A stretch of 34,019 nt of DNA from an uncultured Verrucomicrobiota bacterium. Its GTDB lineage: Bacteria > Verrucomicrobiota > Kiritimatiellia > RFP12 > UBA1067. The stretch is from assembly GCA_945834475.1 (NCBI GenBank), contig CAMAHK010000013.1, positions 1 through 34,019 of the forward strand. The letters are read 5' to 3'. A model generated the notes under the pieces. It saw nothing but the letters and a program-made list of their open reading frames with translations. It was not told the DNA's origin and searched no databases. Below, piece by piece: positions 8,140-14,340 of this stretch (the stretch's first letter is position 1; each line of letters starts with the position of its first letter). The translations under genes and the position numbers were made by a program.

Positions 8140-8397
8140 TTACTCCCCGTAATGCGCCGCAATGCTCTTGCGGACCGACGCCATGTCATGAGGCAGATCG
8201 GCATCGACCTTGACGCTGCCAAACCACGCCGGAAGTTTCCGCTTGGTCTTGCGCACCGGAGGCGGTGCAGGCGTGTCCCCGTTGAGCCATTGCGTATACA
8301 GTAATAGCGTGACGCTTCGTACCGTCGCGCCCTCCTGAGCCGTACGTGTCTTGATTTTACGATACAGAGCATCCGGTATGTCCAATGTCGTTCTCAT
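8140..8397 (-). CDS. vapB: VapB-type ribbon-helix-helix antitoxin
   Basis: The 85-aa protein begins MRTTLDIPDALYRKIKTRT, the common N-terminus of ribbon-helix-helix VapB antitoxins: a beta-strand that binds DNA, then the first helix. The C-terminal half (KLPAWFGSVKVDADLPHDMA) would wrap the toxin; the ASVRKSIAAHYGE tail is typical. It should bind VapC and repress its own promoter. The ATG lies only 7 nt after a TATAAT box, so the mRNA is predicted to be leaderless. The partner vapC follows three nt after the stop. Confidence 0.85.
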   Translation of the reverse strand: MRTTLDIPDALYRKIKTRTAQEGATVRSVTLLLYTQWLNGDTPAPPPVRKTKRKLPAWFGSVKVDADLPHDMASVRKSIAAHYGE

Positions 8398-8404
8398 GAC
8401 GAAT

Positions 8405-8434
8405 ATTATACACTTCCCCAGAACCCAAGTGCAA
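8405..8434 (-). promoter_or_regulatory. vapBC promoter (TTGCAC-18-TATAAT), leaderless
   Basis: The minus strand has TTGCAC at 8434-8429 and TATAAT at 8410-8405 with an 18-bp spacer. The predicted start site (about 8398) falls next to the vapB ATG at 8397. It overlaps the 3' end of the DUF4186-like ORF. Confidence 0.6.
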
Positions 8435-8588
8435 TATGGAAATATGCATTTATTGCTTCGGGCGGCAGATGACGGCGGACCGTCTCCAAGCCGACACTCT
8501 CGATGTAGGCGAGATCATCCCCCGCCAGTTTGAAGCGGCTGCGGAACTTGCTCCTGGCAAGACGTGCGAAGGCCTCGTTCTTGGTCAT
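8406..8588 (-). pseudogene. DUF4186-like protein, C-terminally truncated
   Basis: The first half, FARLARSKFRSRFKLAGDDL then AYIESVGLETVRRH, matches the N-terminus of DUF4186 proteins. These normally continue for about 70 more residues with a HATATCCRGCLEKWH-type cysteine motif. Here homology stops at VRRH and is followed by an unrelated tail ending ALGFWGSV. At the break the DNA carries the 19-nt CTTCGGGCGGCAGATGACG also found at 6199-6217. The ATG is 16 nt after the DUF2492-like stop and has no clear ribosome-binding site. Probably a broken gene at the end of the small-gene train. Confidence 0.6.
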
Positions 8589-8604
8589 TGTTCACAAAGA
8601 CAAA

Positions 8605-8838
8605 TCAATAGTCCTTGCAGACCTTGCCGCGATCCATCGTGAAGCCACCCTCTGCCGGCTTGAACTTGCCCTTCGACTCCAAGAAGGCGACGAGCGCCGC
8701 CGCGTCCATGTCCGAAGCCGCGCAAGTATGAAACCGCGCATCCGCGCCAAACTTCGCGTCGATGGCCGAGATCAGCTCCGCTGCTGTGGCGTAGCTGTTT
8801 CCTTCCATCATCCTTAAGACTTCATGTCCCTGTATCAT
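8605..8838 (-). CDS. YecH/DUF2492-type small putative metal-binding protein
   Basis: From M at 8838 the protein reads MIQGHEVLRMMEGNSYATAA, then FGADARFHTCAASDMDAAAL, FLESKGKFKPAEGGF and a C-terminal CKDY. This is the pattern of a small conserved family (YecH-like, DUF2492) with conserved His and Cys residues suggested to bind metal. An upstream in-frame ATG gives nine extra residues, but GGGGGA sits at a good distance before the codon at 8838, and family members begin there. It has 77 aa, lies 17 nt after the DUF493-like gene and 16 nt before the DUF4186-like ORF. No function is established for the family. Confidence 0.8.
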   Translation of the reverse strand: MIQGHEVLRMMEGNSYATAAELISAIDAKFGADARFHTCAASDMDAAALVAFLESKGKFKPAEGGFTMDRGKVCKDY

Positions 8839-8855
8839 ATCATTTCCCCCACTCA

Positions 8856-9110
8856 TCAAAGACACATCTTAAGGCCGGGCACGGCGGCAATCGCCTTGTC
8901 GAGACGTTCCATCGTCGCCCGGTCGGGAAGCCGGACGGACACGCCGTAGGAAATGTATTTACCCCCCGCCGATGCCCGCTGCTCGGCAACGGGTTCGACC
9001 AGGTCAAAGCCCTCAAAGCAGGCCTTGATCGCCGCATCGTCCCGCTCCGCCGCGACGATGATCAGACGATGGTGTGCCACAACCGGAAACTTCAACTCGA
9101 CAGAGTCCAT
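8856..9110 (-). CDS. DUF493/YbeD-like protein
   Basis: 84 aa from an ATG that shares one base with the previous stop (TGATG), so translation is coupled. LKFPVVAHHRLIIVAAE at the start and GGKYISYGVSVRLPDRATME followed by LDKAIAAVPGLKMCL at the end follow the DUF493 (YbeD) pattern, a small ACT-like ferredoxin fold (FP..., K/G-x-Y-x-S-x-x-V, and a closing VxMVL-like strand). A GTG one codon upstream is possible. YbeD sits with lipoate genes in E. coli, but nothing here suggests that. The role is unknown. Confidence 0.68.
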   Translation of the reverse strand: MDSVELKFPVVAHHRLIIVAAERDDAAIKACFEGFDLVEPVAEQRASAGGKYISYGVSVRLPDRATMERLDKAIAAVPGLKMCL

Positions 9111-9190
9111 CACTTTCCCTTCTTCATCGCCCGGCGTTCGCGACTCAACGCCCGCACGTGCTGCAGGACTTGTTCGTCAAAGTTATTCAT
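9110..9190 (-). CDS. 26-aa basic small ORF coupled to both neighbours
   Basis: The ATG overlaps the DUF1653 stop (ATGAATAA) and the TGA overlaps the DUF493-like ATG (TGATG). A GGAGGAG ribosome-binding site lies just before the start. The peptide is MNNFDEQVLQHVRALSRERR followed by AMKKGK, basic and probably helical. It may be a real microprotein or a translational relay. Support comes only from the double overlap and the strong ribosome-binding site. Confidence 0.45.
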   Translation of the reverse strand: MNNFDEQVLQHVRALSRERRAMKKGK

Positions 9191-9446
9191 GGGACTCCTC
9201 CACCAGTTTAAATCTCGGCCCAACATAGCCGTCGCGTTCGATCGTCTCAAAGAACATCTTTGCCGGGCGCACCCAATGCTCCATCGCGCCGTAGAGAGTG
9301 CGGTACACGACCATCAGTTCCTCCGTCTCACTGTTCTTCGCGAAATCGAGCAACTGATAGCGTTTGCCCTTGAAGTGGACGAACTCGCGCCCGATCAGCA
9401 CATCGCGATCGCGCGGGCTACCATTCTCGTCGAGTTCGACATTCAT
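9183..9446 (-). CDS. DUF1653 family protein
   Basis: Contains GREFVHFKGKRYQLLDFAKN, then SETEELMVVYRTLYG and HWVRPAKMFFETI. This is the DUF1653 pattern (HxKGxxYxVL...A.HSET.E.hVVY..LYG...hWVRP..MFxE), a short beta-rich domain of unknown function. The ATG at 9446 overlaps the preceding RapZ-like stop (ATGA) and has GGGAG 11 nt upstream; a TTG three codons upstream is possible. 87 aa. A DYVGPRF-like tail (DGYVGPRFKLVEE) follows the domain. Downstream is the 26-aa ORF. Confidence 0.8.
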   Translation of the reverse strand: MNVELDENGSPRDRDVLIGREFVHFKGKRYQLLDFAKNSETEELMVVYRTLYGAMEHWVRPAKMFFETIERDGYVGPRFKLVEESHE

Positions 9447-9541
9447 GTCTTCCAATTCTCCCTTGCCGTACCACCGCCGTCCTCGCCGAGATCCTTCGGG
9501 AGGCCGCGCTTGTACGAGAAGCTGATGATCGTCACTTTCAC
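9443..9541 (-). pseudogene. RapZ C-terminal-domain protein, N-terminal stub
   Basis: Reading from a GTG, VKVTIISFSYKRGLPKDL and GEDGGG match the opening strand and P-loop-like turn of stand-alone RapZ C-terminal-domain proteins (SFsYKxGhPxD..GxGGG). These normally continue with VFDxRxLxNP for about another 80 residues. Here eight unrelated codons (TARENWKT) lead to a stop overlapping the DUF1653 ATG. It is first in the train behind a TGGTATAAT promoter, so it may now act as a short leader peptide. Confidence 0.6.
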
Positions 9542-9578
9542 TCTATCAACGGATCTTGCCGCAGAAACAACAAGTTGA

Positions 9579-9587
9579 ATTATACCA
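9579..9587 (-). promoter_or_regulatory. Extended -10 TGGTATAAT for the small-gene train
   Basis: The minus strand reads TTTTGGTATAATTC. The start site would be near 9572, about 30 nt before the RapZ-like GTG. It is the only promoter I see for the five following genes, and it diverges from the promoter at 9647. Confidence 0.65.
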
Positions 9588-9646
9588 AAATCCACTGTCA
9601 CCAACCTAATTGTCTGACGGCCGCAAACCATCACCCATTCGCTAGG

Positions 9647-9655
9647 TGGTATAAT
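9647..9655 (+). promoter_or_regulatory. Extended -10 TGGTATAAT for the histidine phosphatase, leaderless
   Basis: GGTGGTATAATATG ends 8 nt before the ATG at 9664, so transcription should begin at or within two bases of the start codon. There is no ribosome-binding site. Confidence 0.7.
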
Positions 9656-9663
9656 ATGCGCCC

Positions 9664-10293
9664 ATGGACATTCTCTTCATCAGGCACGGCGAGACGGACT
9701 GGAACCGCGTAATGCGCATCCAAGGCGGCATCGTCGAGATCGACATCAACGCGCGTGGCATCCGCCAGGCCGAGCTGACGCGAGACGGGCTCGTCGCCGC
9801 CGGACTCAGGTTCGACCGCGCGTTCGTGAGCCCCTATCGCCGTGCCCGCCATACCGCCGCGATTCTCGCCGCGCCGCATAGTGTCGAGCCCGTCGTCGAC
9901 GACCGATTGCACGAGATCAACTTCGGGCCTTACGAAGGGACATCCATCCGCGCGTTCGCCGACGACAACATCCGTGCGGCGTTCAAGGATCCGCCGAGCT
10001 ACGCGCCCCGCAAAGGCGGCGAGTCGTTCGCGGAGGTCGAAGCCCGGCTCCGCAGCTTTCTCAAGGAGGTCATCATCCCGCTCGAGGGCGAGGCCGAGAC
10101 GGTCCTCGTCGTCGCGCACGGCGGGATTCTCCGGACGCTCACGCGCATCTTCGACCGCCGACCCCTCTCCGCGTTCTGGACGGCAGACCACCAGCCGAAC
10201 TGCTGCGCCCATCACATCAGATGTACAAACGGACAACTCTCGCTCGTAGACCGCAGCCTCATCTTCTACGACGAGGACGAATTCAGAGCTTGA
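9664..10293 (+). CDS. Histidine phosphatase / phosphoglycerate-mutase-like protein
   Basis: 209-aa member of the branch-1 histidine phosphatase superfamily (CobC, GpmB and PhoE types). Catalytic H8 lies in FIRHGETDWN, the phosphate-pocket arginines in SPYRRARHTA (59-60), the acid E84 in RLHEINFGPYEG, and the second histidine H152 in VVAHGGILRTL. GESFAEVEARLRSFL is the usual late-helix motif. The substrate may be a sugar phosphate, alpha-ribazole phosphate or phosphoprotein; no neighbour tells which. The mRNA is predicted leaderless. The gene is alone on its strand. Confidence 0.88.
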   Translation: MDILFIRHGETDWNRVMRIQGGIVEIDINARGIRQAELTRDGLVAAGLRFDRAFVSPYRRARHTAAILAAPHSVEPVVDDRLHEINFGPYEGTSIRAFADDNIRAAFKDPPSYAPRKGGESFAEVEARLRSFLKEVIIPLEGEAETVLVVAHGGILRTLTRIFDRRPLSAFWTADHQPNCCAHHIRCTNGQLSLVDRSLIFYDEDEFRA

Positions 10294-10371
10294 CCATCCT
10301 CACCCGAAGAAACGGTCGCGGTGCGCATTGATCTTCTCGAACACCTACAGGAATTTTCTCATTCGGCCTCT

Positions 10372-10464
10372 TCACCCCTGCAGCTTTTCGGCGAGTTTTG
10401 TATGTCCGAATTGGCGAAGCGCGAGGATGAACACGTCTTGTCCGGTGAGGCAGGTATCCGTCAA
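10372..10464 (-). pseudogene. Possible 30-aa small ORF or frameshifted tail after the HTH gene
   Basis: A TTG overlaps the HTH stop codon (TTGA) and has GGAAA upstream. The peptide contains TGQDVFILALRQFGHTKLAEK before a TGA, a helical, protein-like stretch. It could be a coupled microprotein, or the original continuation of the HTH gene after a one-base frameshift. Not recognised. Confidence 0.25.
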
Positions 10465-10676
10465 TCGCGCTTTTCCGCCTTAAGAATCGCGAGAACATTT
10501 GAAGGAAGCTGCTTTTGCCGCGGCTGGCGTTTCGGCTTCACGGCTTCTGCTGGAATTTGCCAGGCCTTTCCCAGAAGATTGACGCCGGGAATATGACCCT
10601 TCTCGCAGTGTATTTGCACACTCCGAGCGCTCAACCCCCATTTTTCGGCAGCCTCTTTAACCGAGATGTAGGCCAA
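10461..10676 (-). CDS. Small helix-turn-helix (excisionase/MerR-like) DNA-binding protein
   Basis: 71 aa. AYISVKEAAEKWGLSARSVQ then IHCEKGHIPGVNLLGKAWQI and PAEAVKP follow the winged-helix pattern of excisionase-type HTH domains (hxxhEhAxxhGhsxRxVQ...hxGxIPGxhxxGxxWxIP). The tail is basic (KPKRQPRQKQ). The start is a TTG with AAGGAG six nt upstream; no ATG fits. A long leader with nested inverted repeats precedes it, possibly its own operator. Such proteins often regulate adjacent mobile or toxin genes; here the adjacent regions are remnants, so the target is unclear. Confidence 0.72.
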   Translation of the reverse strand: MAYISVKEAAEKWGLSARSVQIHCEKGHIPGVNLLGKAWQIPAEAVKPKRQPRQKQLPSNVLAILKAEKRD

Positions 10677-10697
10677 TTAGAACTCCTTACCTCTCAA

Positions 10698-10763
10698 CGA
10701 AACGAAACTTATCGCCCAAAAACTCGCACGAGTTTCTCTTGTTATCTTTCGTTTCGTATTGTA
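10698..10763 (-). promoter_or_regulatory. HTH gene promoter and nested inverted-repeat leader
   Basis: TGATACAAT (hexamer 10763-10758 on the minus strand) is the likely -10. The leader then has an outer perfect 10-bp repeat CGAAACGAAA/TTTCGTTTCG (10698-10707 with 10747-10756) and an inner perfect 7-bp hairpin AAACTCG/CGAGTTT (10720-10735). They could be operator sites for the HTH protein or an RNA structure controlling its TTG start. Confidence 0.5.
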
Positions 10764-11099
10764 TCATATCTCAACTCCTCCGCGCAAACTCAACGAGTAC
10801 TCGGTCAGTCAACACCGCTGCGCGGTTTTGACCGACCTCGGCATCTGAGCATCTGAGCAAAGGTGCATCTGAGCTTTTCGAGTCGACGAGTCCGAAGCCG
10901 CAGTCGGCTTTCAGGATCTTTCCATTGACCGAAAGGAATTTCCGGGATGATAGCAACAACATTCTTCTGCGCCTCGATCGATACACTTCTCACTTTCTGG
11001 CACTGCCTGTTGAACAGGATCGAACAAACAACCTGTTCCTGCAAACGGATCATAAGCCTTTTTGCACTTAGTCTCACGGGGGACAGTCCCCGGCAGGAT
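10764..11099. other. Gene-poor stretch with hairpin and short repeats
   Basis: No supported gene. It holds a two-level hairpin at 10803-10838 (GGTCAGTCAA with TTGACCGACC, inner ACCGC/GCGGT), three copies of CATCTGAGC at 10842-10875, and a palindrome GGGGAC-A-GTCCCC at 11079-11091 next to the end of the MFS remnant. One minus-strand frame reads NGKILKADCGFGLVDSK, which may be a decayed coding fragment I cannot place. Confidence 0.5.
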
Positions 11100-12075
11100 C
11101 TAATGAACACGCGCGCCCCCAAAACAACGCTTTTTTACCTTTAGTGCCAAGACGAATGATATGAGCGCGAGGATGAAATACATCGTGAAGATCCAAGGAT
11201 ATCCTTCGGGACCGTCCACCATCAATCGTCCGCTCAGCTGATTGCCGCCGATTTGGACGATATTCGCGAAAAAATTCGTGAATCCGATCGCACTCGCCAT
11301 GTAGACCGGCGCGACGCACTCCTTCGTGCCGGCGAGAAGGACGCTCGTTACTCCATATCCCGCGCCGATGAGGAGATACGCCGCATGCGAAACGCCGAAT
11401 CCGGACGGCGCGAACGCGAGAAGCGCGAAACCGAGCGCCAAGGCGAATGCGCCCCAAATAAAGAACGGACGACGTCTGTTGCCGAGCCAATAGCTGACGC
11501 TCCCCATAAAGACCATGCCGAACATGACGACCCAATTCATTTCGGAAACGAGCGAAACCGAGCCGACCGAACGTGCATACGGCGCGGCGCTCACGCAAAG
11601 AAAACTCCAATAAACGGCGATATTGAGTCCGGTCACGAGAATCGCACGACGCGCCATCGGCTCGGCGAAGCTCTTCGCCATGCCGCGCCAAGGAAACGCC
11701 TCGCGGATCGTCGAGCTCGTTTCCTCACGCTTCCCGAAGCAAACGACGAGCGCGATCAGCGCGGCAAGAGTGAGTGTCCCGACATTGATCGCACGTGCCG
11801 CGAGCTGCCAGGAGCCGCAGAGCGTCTCGAGGGACGGAAACACGGCGCTCGCACTTAGCGTTCCGCCGTAGCTGAAGAGATAGAATATGCCGATCAGCGC
11901 GGCGAAATAGCGCCGCTCAAAGGAAACGTCAAAGAGTTTCAGAATCGAAAGGTAGACGATCGTCCTGCCGCCTCCATTGAGAAACTCGCCCGCGAGCATC
12001 AATAAGAGGGACGACGACTCGTGGACGGGGATATAGCCGAAGGCCTGTAAGAGCGAGCCGAAAAGAAGCATCTTC
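11100..12075 (-). pseudogene. MFS transporter, 5'-truncated paralogue
   Basis: From MLLFGSLLQAFGYIPVHESS to the TAG stop this is clearly homologous to the MFS protein at 6408-7589: shared blocks include GGGRTIVYL, ILKLFDVSF, GLNIAVYWSFLCVSAAPY, SEMNWVVMFGMVFMGSVS and YMASAIGFTN. The first two transmembrane helices (about 75 residues) are missing. The frame runs on upstream to 12158, but that part is antisense to the relB remnant and not MFS-like. No promoter or ribosome-binding site remains. It is probably inactive. Confidence 0.8.
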
Positions 12076-12357
12076 ATCCAGCTTGAGCCGAATTTGAAAA
12101 CCGAGGCCGAAGGCATCCTTGGCAATCTCGGCATTCCCGTTTCCAATGCCATCAACATCTTCTATCGGCAGATCGTCATTCATCGCGGTCTGCCGTTCGA
12201 GGTGAAGCTCGCCCCTTCTCCATTGATTAATTGCGCGGCATTGACGGATGCGGAATTGGATGCCGAAATCCAACGCGGACTGGATGATGTCACAGCCGGT
12301 CGGACACGTCCCTTTCATGACGTTGCCGATGAACTTAAGGCGGAGTTCGGACTGTGA
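12076..12357 (+). pseudogene. RelB/DinJ-family antitoxin, 5'-truncated
   Basis: Translation in frame gives IQLEPNLKTEAEGILGNLGI, then PVSNAINIFYRQIVIHRGLP and FEVKL, the RelB/DinJ core. The C-terminal toxin-binding half, with LTDAELDAEIQRGLDDVTAG, is intact. The usual first 8-10 residues (M..T...R) are gone, replaced by sequence antisense to the MFS remnant. No ATG is in frame upstream; a TTG at 12094 could start an 87-aa form. The stop overlaps the relE GTG (GTGA). The dimerisation and DNA-binding strand is therefore damaged. Confidence 0.75.
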
Positions 12358-12671
12358 TCTGGGATATCGACATCACCGAGGCCGCGCGAGATGATCTCCG
12401 CGACATCCTCGCCTACATCGCGGGCGAATTACGCGCACCAGACGATGCGCGGCGAATCGTGCGAAACATCCTCGCGGGAATCCAGACGCTTGACGAAATG
12501 CCAGAGCGGTTTCGTCCCTATCCACGCGAACCCATCGCTTCTCGCGGCGTTCGGGTGATGAATGTCGGCAACTTCTGCGTCTATTACCTGCCCAAGGACG
12601 GCATGGTCTCAATAGTCCGCATTCTCTACTGCCGCCGCGATGCGGATGCAATATTGAACAATCAGCCCTGA
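12354..12671 (+). CDS. RelE/ParE-family toxin
   Basis: 105-aa toxin of the RelE/ParE superfamily. WDIDITEAARDDLRDILAYI is the standard first strand and helices, MPERFRPYPREP the central segment, and GVRVMNVGNFCVYYLPKDGM with IVRILYCRRDADAIL the beta-sheet and last strand with a conserved arginine region. It starts at GTG overlapping the antitoxin stop by four nt. It could be an mRNA interferase (RelE) or a gyrase poison (ParE); the RILYCRRD ending is common to both. It appears full length although its antitoxin is not. Confidence 0.82.
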   Translation: MIWDIDITEAARDDLRDILAYIAGELRAPDDARRIVRNILAGIQTLDEMPERFRPYPREPIASRGVRVMNVGNFCVYYLPKDGMVSIVRILYCRRDADAILNNQP

Positions 12672-12928
12672 GTCAACCGCCAGCTAACCGCTGACACGGG
12701 CGATTGGAATAACAGCTGTAATTGTGGTGGTAGTTGAAGGATTCAGACTCCCGTCTCACTCAAGACAAGCGGAGATGCCGATCCCTCAAAAACCCTTGTA
12801 TTATAGCATGTTTTGAGTGTGACGGGGCGTTGGTTTCGCGCAGACCGCTGAACCATGTCATTTTCTCCCCGAAAAAGTATGCAAAGGCGAGTTGGTTTTA
12901 AGCGTTCATGATTCATAGCGACTTCTCC
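12672..12928. other. Intergenic region with decayed sequence
   Basis: No convincing gene. A minus-strand TATAAT (12805-12800) sits inside a 59-codon frame (12737-12916) that starts MNHERLKPTRLC after GGAGAAG but looks non-coding. GAGTGTGACGGGG at 12815-12827 recurs at 28102-28114 inside the nested-repeat element near the island edge. Confidence 0.4.
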
Positions 12929-13027
12929 TCAACCCCCGACCGCCTCTGCCGCCTTGCGATACTCCTCGGCCATCCATGCCGTGTTTCCGTTCGCACGAGG
13001 CGAGCCCTGTAGAATCAGAATGTTCAT
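12929..13027 (-). pseudogene. Flavodoxin/NADPH-dependent FMN reductase N-terminal fragment
   Basis: ATG with AAAGGA upstream, then MNILILQGSPRANGNTAWMA and EEYRKAAEAVGG before a TGA. The GSPRxNGNT loop is the FMN phosphate-binding motif at the start of this flavodoxin-fold family, whose members have about 180 residues. Only 32 codons remain, so this is the 5' stub of a deleted gene at the left edge of the island. Confidence 0.7.
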
Positions 13028-13048
13028 CGGTCTTGTCCTTTCATTATG

Positions 13049-13390
13049 TTAGTGCCAACTTGCCATAAGTCGACTCATTATCACAAGCAAGGCTAAAGGT
13101 ATTGTAGCCAATCCACAAAGAAGGATCGCTATACACGCCTTCAGCCAGCGCTTATTGTACAAGTTTATAATTACGGATAGCGGCATTATTAACCATGACA
13201 CAACGATCCAAGGAATCAGCACTCTAGCTATCGACCACAATATTTCTCCCGATATGCCCTTGCATGTCTTGTACAAATAGATAACAGCAAGGTAGCCCCC
13301 AATGAATGACACGGCATGCACCACGGCTGGAATCCAGCAGCTGGTGCAATATGTTGTCACAACGCGGCTCATGTACGGCGTACTGGTCAT
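13049..13390 (-). CDS. Small membrane protein, unknown
   Basis: 113 aa with about three hydrophobic helices: near residues 20-40 (AVVHAVSFIGGYLAVIYLY), 50-75 (SIARVLIPWIVVSWLIMPLS) and 85-108 (CIAILLCGLATIPLALLVIM). Three cysteines lie in the first half. The start ATG overlaps the previous stop by four nt (ATGA), so it is the last gene of the long train. It and the next gene are AT-richer than the core genes, which suggests transfer. No family recognised. Confidence 0.55.
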   Translation of the reverse strand: MTSTPYMSRVVTTYCTSCWIPAVVHAVSFIGGYLAVIYLYKTCKGISGEILWSIARVLIPWIVVSWLIMPLSVIINLYNKRWLKACIAILLCGLATIPLALLVIMSRLMASWH

Positions 13391-14340
13391 TTTGCCTCAA
13401 GGTTGGTATCGTTAGGGGTAGGATTAAAAATGCAGGCAAGCTGCATTGTTGGTTTTCCATCCCATCCCGCATCTACACTTAGAAATCTTATGAAACCATA
13501 ATTTGCAGATTTTAAACTTCCATTTTCGTCAAGAACACAACGAGTTCGTGTGACAAGTATAGCGTCCTTTCCAAAGGGAACCTGCTTGTCCTGCCGAATC
13601 ATGTCTCTTCCGACAACCTTGAATTCACGAGTATTATAAGCATTGCCGTTGTCAGCTTGATAAACATACGGATATTCGCTTTCTATAACCTTAGTGGCAT
13701 AGTATCCACCCGACAATTGACCCATAAAGCGAATGTTTGCTGCGCAATAGTTGCTATCAGCTGGAGGTCGGCCGTCCCATTCCACCATGACCTCAAAGTC
13801 TGACACATCTCCCTTCCCATAGGGTTTTACGAAATCTCCTAAGGCCATGTCAACACCAACCCACTTGTTGGTACCTGGGACATCCTTCCCCATGCCGAAT
13901 CCGAGCTTTTGCAATGGGACAGGCTTCTGGATTGACCGCAAACGAATCACCTCCGCAGCGCCATAAGGAAGCCACTTTCCATCTTTCACTTCATGCTCCG
14001 CCCCCATCTCTGCAAAGCAAATTTTCCGCCTTGAATTGTAGAAGCCTTCCCTCGACGCATGGATTTCTATCTCGTCGCCGCATGTTTTGCCATGCAGGAA
14101 GAAAGCTCCATTCTCATCGGTAACACCCTTGATCCAATATCCTTTCGGGCGAAAGTTCATGCCCATAAAAGCACGAATGCTGGCATTTGATACCACCCCA
14201 CCTTCATCATCAACAACGCATATCTTAATTTGCGCCTCAGCGCCGTTCCGACGCGCATCCAGATAACCTGGGGCTTTCTTACGCGCCATTGCCAGCATGG
14301 ACGCTGTTGCCACCGCAAGGCAAATTACGAGTTTGTTCAT
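13387..14340 (-). CDS. Exported protein with a carboxypeptidase-regulatory-like domain
   Basis: 317 aa. The N-terminus MNKLVICLAVATASMLAMA is a signal peptide. Residues about 35-105 (AQIKICVVDDEGGVVSNASI ... GVTDENGAFFLHGKTCGDEI ... REGFYN) look like a CarboxypepD_reg/CNA-B-like beta-sandwich: a V-D-x-x-G-x-x-V...A strand followed by T-D-x-x-G-x-F. The remainder (FGMGKDVPGTNKWVGVDMAL, SDFEVMVEWDGRP, TRTRCVLDENGS) is not recognised. The ATG overlaps the giant gene's stop (ATGA), so the two are probably translated together. It may be an envelope partner of the large hydrolase. Confidence 0.65.
   Translation of the reverse strand: MNKLVICLAVATASMLAMARKKAPGYLDARRNGAEAQIKICVVDDEGGVVSNASIRAFMGMNFRPKGYWIKGVTDENGAFFLHGKTCGDEIEIHASREGFYNSRRKICFAEMGAEHEVKDGKWLPYGAAEVIRLRSIQKPVPLQKLGFGMGKDVPGTNKWVGVDMALGDFVKPYGKGDVSDFEVMVEWDGRPPADSNYCAANIRFMGQLSGGYYATKVIESEYPYVYQADNGNAYNTREFKVVGRDMIRQDKQVPFGKDAILVTRTRCVLDENGSLKSANYGFIRFLSVDAGWDGKPTMQLACIFNPTPNDTNLEAK

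Noticed and set aside
10841-10875. CATCTGAGC repeats as a CRISPR or iteron array
   Set aside because: Only three short, irregular copies with no spacers of equal length and no rep or cas gene nearby.
12737-12916. 59-codon minus-strand ORF after GGAGAAG
   Set aside because: The protein looks non-coding, contains a promoter-like TATAAT and has no homology I recognise.
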